Both the position numbers and the translations under genes were made by a program. DNA of 40,489 nucleotides from a virus, in IMG/VR virus record IMGVR_UViG_3300030116_003141, positions 2,488 through 42,976 of that record; one strand, written 5' to 3'. Below, in pieces: positions 37,322-40,489 of this stretch (its first letter is position 1; each line of letters opens with the position of its first letter). The notes beneath the pieces were generated by a model. It was not told the origin of the DNA and did not search any database. It saw nothing but the letters and a program-made list of their open reading frames with translations.

Positions 37322-37347
37322 ATGAATATTTTTATAATTATTTCTAA

Positions 37348-37806
37348 TTATGCATCTTGTGCTGTAACAGCAGCATCAGTCAAGAATGAACCTGATACAA
37401 TCCATTTTGTACCATTACTTATGCATTTAAATCGGTCACCGACTACAATTTTACTTGCAACTAATGTAATTGAAGCAGTAGCATCAGCTAAATCAGTAAC
37501 TGCGCCAGCGTCTAATACAAAACCATCAAATAAACCAGCAATTACTATATCGTGAGCGCCACTGTCTGCTGTGCAAACAAAGTCAAACTCAAGACCTGCA
37601 GCTTGAGCAGGCATAGTAATCGTAGATGCAGCACCGGTTCCGTTTAAGAAAACAGTAGAACCAGAATCTTCATCTTTTAATGTTAAATCAGTAACAGAAG
37701 CAGTACCAGTAAAAGTAATGCAATTTTGTTTCACACCTCTGTGTGATACTAAGTAATTTCCTAAAGCGGACTTACTATACGACTTTAAGTATTTTTCTTC
37801 AGCCAT
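37348..37806 (-). CDS. 152-aa capsid decoration/head-fibre-like protein
   Basis: A small beta protein after the major capsid gene. A short basic start (MAEEKYLKSYSKSALGNYL) is followed by strand-rich, Gly/Ala/Thr/Asp-rich sequence: L-T-L-K-D-E-D-S-G-S-T-V-F-L-N, S-T-I-T-M-P-A-Q-A-A-G-L-E-F-D-F, and a closing V-G-D-R-F-K-C-I-S-N-G-T-K-W-I-V-S-G. The D-S-G ... T-I-x-x-P ... G-L-x-F-x-F ... G-D-x-x-x-x-x-S-x-G-x-x-W-x-V-x-G layout is frequent in phage decoration and head-fibre proteins. Position, size and composition agree with an outer capsid protein. It is the last gene before the UUCG terminator, which groups it with the capsid protein. Confidence 0.6.
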   Translation of the reverse strand: MAEEKYLKSYSKSALGNYLVSHRGVKQNCITFTGTASVTDLTLKDEDSGSTVFLNGTGAASTITMPAQAAGLEFDFVCTADSGAHDIVIAGLFDGFVLDAGAVTDLADATASITLVASKIVVGDRFKCISNGTKWIVSGSFLTDAAVTAQDA

Positions 37807-37836
37807 TATTTCTATTTATTTATAAGTTTATTAAAA

Positions 37837-39282
37837 TTAAATTGTTAATCCAGCAGGCTTAATTACACCGCAAGATTGTGGGTTACGAACGATTACACCA
37901 GACTCAGATAAGATGTGACATTCGAAAGTATCATTCCCATTTGCAGCCATCATAGAAGATGGGTCGTTAGGGTTAATCATACCAGGAACATATTTCTTAA
38001 CATAGTTTCTGTTATATCCTTCAGCACCTTTAGCAATAAGCTCAACGTTACCTACACCATCTTGAACTGACATATCCATAAATACCATCAATCCAGAAAG
38101 TTGTGCAGTATTAAATCCTCCAATAGAAGTTCCGTTTTTAGAACTCATTGTTGCTACGTTAGGGTCATCAAAACATGGGTTGTGTACTAACTTAATGTTA
38201 TTACCTAATGCAGAGTAAGAAGTAAAGTTACTACCTACAGATACACCTTCACCTGATTTAGATGCAATTAAATTAGAAGCAGCACCCATAGTTGCTAAGT
38301 GAGCTTGCATAGCTTGTTGGAATTGAATCATACCTTGCATACCAGTAAATACTACATATTCGTTACCAGTTGCTTTTAATGAATTCAATGATAAGTGACC
38401 GATAAATTTCAATAACTCACCTTCTGTAATTCCAACACCTGCAGTAGATAATTGGTTAGCAGAAGCAATTTGAGCTAAGATACCATCACCCATAACAGGT
38501 AATGAAGAAGCAGCAGAACCAGCATCACCAGGGAATGAAATATCACCAGCAGCGATAGAACGCTTACCAAACCAACGATTTAATTCAAGTTCGTACATGA
38601 ATTGGTCAGTCATTTGTTGCTCTTTAGTAAAGTACCATAGTCTGTGACCATTGTGCTCTACCCAAGTAACATCGTGTAAGTCAATACCGTTAATTTTACA
38701 CTTTCTACGAGAAAGAGTTAAGTGATTACGGTGAGTTTCTGGGTAAGCATACCCTTCACCAACTTCATCACCTAAAGAACCTTGACCATAAGCAGAACCA
38801 ATTACAGCAACTACTTGTGCAGCAGCAGCATTTGTTGAGCTAAAATCAAAAGCATCAATGTGCTTAATTTCTACACTAGTGTTACCTGCAGATTGAATAG
38901 TACCAACAGATGTTACTAATGCAGTAGCACCGCATTCAAAACGAATTACATCGTTATTAGCAAGCATACAAAACTCTCCATCAGCCTCTGTTGAGCGGAT
39001 AGATAAAGTTCCTGTAGTACCAACAGATGCATTAGTTGCATAAGCAGTCTCCAATACAGCAGGAGCTTTGTAACGTTGCATTACTTTCCATTCGAAAGAA
39101 CTTCCTCCGATTACTTTTTCACTAGCTCCGAAACCAAGTCGTTCTAGTAAGTACGTCATAGAGTAGCGAGGATACAATTCAATAATTTTCTTCGCAATCT
39201 CAGGGTACTTTAGCATATTATTCACGAGTGAATTATCAGCCGTGTTATACGCAGGGTCATATTTCGCACTATAAACCTTCAT
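37837..39282 (-). CDS. Major capsid protein (HK97-like fold likely)
   Basis: A 481-aa protein whose length, position after an acidic scaffold-like gene, and sequence fit a major capsid protein. Near the N-terminus Y-P-E-I-A-K-K-I-I-E-L-Y-P-R-Y is followed by Y-L-L-E-R-L-G-F-G-A-S-E-K and S-S-F-E-W-K-V-M-Q-R (61-70), a sequence layout I associate with capsid proteins of crAss-like and other Bacteroidetes phages. The central part has N-R-W-F-G-K-R and an Ala/Gly/Ser-rich domain, and the last part ends GVIVRNPQSCGVIKPAGLTI. Codon use is noticeably more even and the local GC higher than in neighbouring genes, as expected for a highly expressed protein. There is a 46-base gap upstream with a possible promoter. 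Confidence 0.75.
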   Translation of the reverse strand: MKVYSAKYDPAYNTADNSLVNNMLKYPEIAKKIIELYPRYSMTYLLERLGFGASEKVIGGSSFEWKVMQRYKAPAVLETAYATNASVGTTGTLSIRSTEADGEFCMLANNDVIRFECGATALVTSVGTIQSAGNTSVEIKHIDAFDFSSTNAAAAQVVAVIGSAYGQGSLGDEVGEGYAYPETHRNHLTLSRRKCKINGIDLHDVTWVEHNGHRLWYFTKEQQMTDQFMYELELNRWFGKRSIAAGDISFPGDAGSAASSLPVMGDGILAQIASANQLSTAGVGITEGELLKFIGHLSLNSLKATGNEYVVFTGMQGMIQFQQAMQAHLATMGAASNLIASKSGEGVSVGSNFTSYSALGNNIKLVHNPCFDDPNVATMSSKNGTSIGGFNTAQLSGLMVFMDMSVQDGVGNVELIAKGAEGYNRNYVKKYVPGMINPNDPSSMMAANGNDTFECHILSESGVIVRNPQSCGVIKPAGLTI

Positions 39283-39298
39283 TTTTTCTTATTTTTTA

Positions 39299-39328
39299 TA
39301 AAATTAATTTAACTAATTAATTATACAA
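39299..39328 (-). promoter_or_regulatory. Possible promoter before the capsid gene (TTG-N19-TAATTTTA)
   Basis: On the minus strand a TTG (39326-39328) lies 19 bases before TAATTTTA (39299-39306), close to the Bacteroidetes -33 TTG / -7 TAnnTTTG arrangement, with the last base of the -7 box different. It is 16 bases before the capsid ATG. The region is very AT-rich, so chance is a real possibility. Confidence 0.3.
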
Positions 39329-40345
39329 TTATGATAAGAACGCTTTAGGGTCGAATCCTTCTGACTTTGTCTCGAATGAATTACTACTACGCGTATTCTT
39401 GCTTGGAGCTGTTATATTATCAAGAATAGCCGACTTTCCTTGTTCAACGCCTCGCGTTTTCATCATTTTAAAAATCTTATCCTTGTTTTTCCAAAGAAAC
39501 GCTGCCTCTGCTACGTTGGCATGAGTTTCAAATATTTCTTTAGAAAAATCTCCTTTTGTTATATAACTATATAATTCTTTTTTATCTGCGTTAGACACTT
39601 TACCACCAAAAAATTGTTTTTTGTTTTTAATGTGACTTTGTAAGTCTTTTCTGGCTTTTTCTTGACTAGCGCGTTGTTCTTGTTCAGATTTAATTTTAGC
39701 ATTTCTCAGCTTTTCTCTTTCTGAACGTATATAATTGTTTAACTGTTGACGTATTTGTGTTGCTTCTCGTTTTAACAAGCCAGCATCATTTAATCTAGCA
39801 ACAGTGTCTTCAATATATTCATCATCATAGTTGGCAGCTTTTAAATCAGCTTTTACCAAATCTAAATCATCATTTTTTAAGAACTCTTGCAAGTTGTTGA
39901 TGGTATCATTATCCTTTACAGGGTTTTCCATCATATGTTTAACTTGCGAAACAAATTCTTCTTTTGTTTTTGCTTGTACTCCTAACTCTTGACCAACTTC
40001 ATTCCAATCGAAGCTTTGTGTAGTTTTTTCTACTACGTCCCAGTCTTCATCTACTGGTTTTGACTCCTCAGAGCTATCATTTTCTTCAGACTTCGACTCA
40101 ACTTCAACTTCACCCCAGTCAAATCCATCTGTATCCTCTTTTTCAACTTCATTGCTCTCTGTTGTTTCTGTTTGCGCTTGTTCGGCAGTATTTTCTGCTT
40201 CAACTTGCACTTCTTCAGATACTGGACTTTCTTCAATAGACTGTACTTCTTTAGCTGTGTCAGAGGAAATAAATGCAGTAGCATCAAAGCCACTTTCTTT
40301 ATTTTGCCCTTCTATTTGTTCAATAATGTTGTTTTCGCTTGCCAT
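39329..40345 (-). CDS. Putative scaffold protein
   Basis: A 338-aa protein directly upstream of the capsid gene. The first ~120 residues are very acidic and disordered-looking. Residues ~150-260 are charged helices (RSEREKLRNAKIKSEQEQ) likely to form a coiled coil, and the C-terminus is basic with FDPKAFLS at the end. The acidic start, coiled-coil centre and basic tail next to the capsid gene are the usual traits of a scaffold. Three short motifs, FDWGEV (75-80), EDWDVV (100-105) and FDWNEV (112-117), repeat in the acidic part. GFDATAFIS (19-27) near the N-terminus is echoed by GFDPKAFLS at the C-terminus. No protease motif is apparent. A promoter-like element lies 22 bases before the ATG. 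Confidence 0.6.
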   Translation of the reverse strand: MASENNIIEQIEGQNKESGFDATAFISSDTAKEVQSIEESPVSEEVQVEAENTAEQAQTETTESNEVEKEDTDGFDWGEVEVESKSEENDSSEESKPVDEDWDVVEKTTQSFDWNEVGQELGVQAKTKEEFVSQVKHMMENPVKDNDTINNLQEFLKNDDLDLVKADLKAANYDDEYIEDTVARLNDAGLLKREATQIRQQLNNYIRSEREKLRNAKIKSEQEQRASQEKARKDLQSHIKNKKQFFGGKVSNADKKELYSYITKGDFSKEIFETHANVAEAAFLWKNKDKIFKMMKTRGVEQGKSAILDNITAPSKNTRSSNSFETKSEGFDPKAFLS

Positions 40346-40365
40346 TTTGCTTTTTGTTTATAAAA

Positions 40366-40379
40366 CACAAAGATATTAA
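40366..40379 (-). promoter_or_regulatory. Candidate promoter TTAATATCTTTGTG before the capsid block
   Basis: The minus strand reads TTAATATCTTTGTG with a perfect TAnnTTTG (TATCTTTG) box at 40368-40375, 22 bases before the scaffold ATG and just after the stop of the upstream gene. It fits the 14-base pattern shared with the gaps at 12239 and 3752. I see no TTG at -33. Confidence 0.5.
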
Positions 40380-40380
40380 T

Positions 40381-40489
40381 TTATTTCTTTATGTTTTGTT
40401 GATTACTATTACGTTTATACTCGTTTTCATTCATCTGTTCTTGTAAGTCTGCTTTTGCAGCTTCAAGCCTTACTTTATTTTGCTCTTTT
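40381..40489 (-). CDS. C-terminal end of an unidentified upstream gene
   Basis: An open frame enters from the right edge and stops with TAA at 40381-40383. The visible 35 residues are charged and helical: Lys/Glu/Gln-rich, then QMNENEYKRNSNQQNIKK. In phages of this layout the gene before the scaffold is often the portal or another head gene, and portals often end in charged helices, but the fragment is too short to name. Confidence 0.6.
   Translation of the reverse strand, partial: KEQNKVRLEAAKADLQEQMNENEYKRNSNQQNIKK

Noticed and set aside
40051-40293. Minus-strand 80-codon frame overlapping the scaffold gene
   Set aside because: A shadow of the repetitive acidic codons; the scaffold frame has better start context and product.
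1-40489. tRNA genes, CRISPR arrays, insertion sequences, attachment sites
   Set aside because: The only gaps are 79 bases or shorter and hold terminators or promoter-like elements; no cloverleaf, repeat-spacer array, transposase or integrase was seen.

Overview
This window looks like part of the late (virion and tail) region of a tailed, probably short-tailed, bacteriophage infecting a member of the Bacteroidetes, most likely a marine flavobacterium. All supported genes lie on the minus strand, so the map reads from right to left. The DNA is AT-rich. Start codons are preceded by A-rich stretches rather than Shine-Dalgarno sequences, and three gaps carry a Bacteroidetes-type TAnnTTTG -7 box. 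One tail protein carries a duplicated GWN...NGIGD...GYQ repeat of a kind I associate with secreted flavobacterial proteins. No integrase, replication or lysogeny gene is visible.

Layout in transcription order. (1) 40489-37348, capsid block: the tail end of an unidentified gene, an acidic scaffold-like protein, the major capsid protein and a small beta-rich decoration-like protein. It is closed by an intrinsic terminator with a UUCG loop. (2) 37273-34184, connector block: a 226-aa protein of unknown role, a connector-like protein followed by a second terminator, then three more small proteins with the look of ring or tail-hub components. (3) 34184-24278: a 1538-aa tail or muzzle-like protein, two consecutive proteins with N-terminal lysozyme/transglycosylase-like domains, and a 605-aa protein. 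(4) 24278-12249: one uninterrupted 4009-codon gene. It has a zincin-like HEKWH motif (889-893) and, further on, an R-x-P ... DKDGD block (2188-2231) resembling the catalytic double-psi beta-barrel of multisubunit and crAss-like virion RNA polymerases. (5) 12225-1: a tail-fibre/host-recognition module of eight genes. It begins with a BppU-like adaptor, repeats a paralogous adaptor later, and ends with a long collagen-containing fibre that runs off the window.

The gene order (scaffold, capsid, decoration, connector proteins, large muzzle-like protein, muralytic ejection proteins, giant protein, fibres) and the polymerase-like motif suggest a relative of crAss-like phages. That is inference from order and motifs only. 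If correct, the giant protein and its upstream neighbours would be cargo injected with the genome, with the polymerase transcribing early genes and the muralytic domains opening the cell wall. The points most worth a second look are the polymerase-plus-peptidase giant protein, a 14-base promoter-like element shared by three gaps, the duplicated adaptor genes, and a 36-codon gene that fits exactly between two others.
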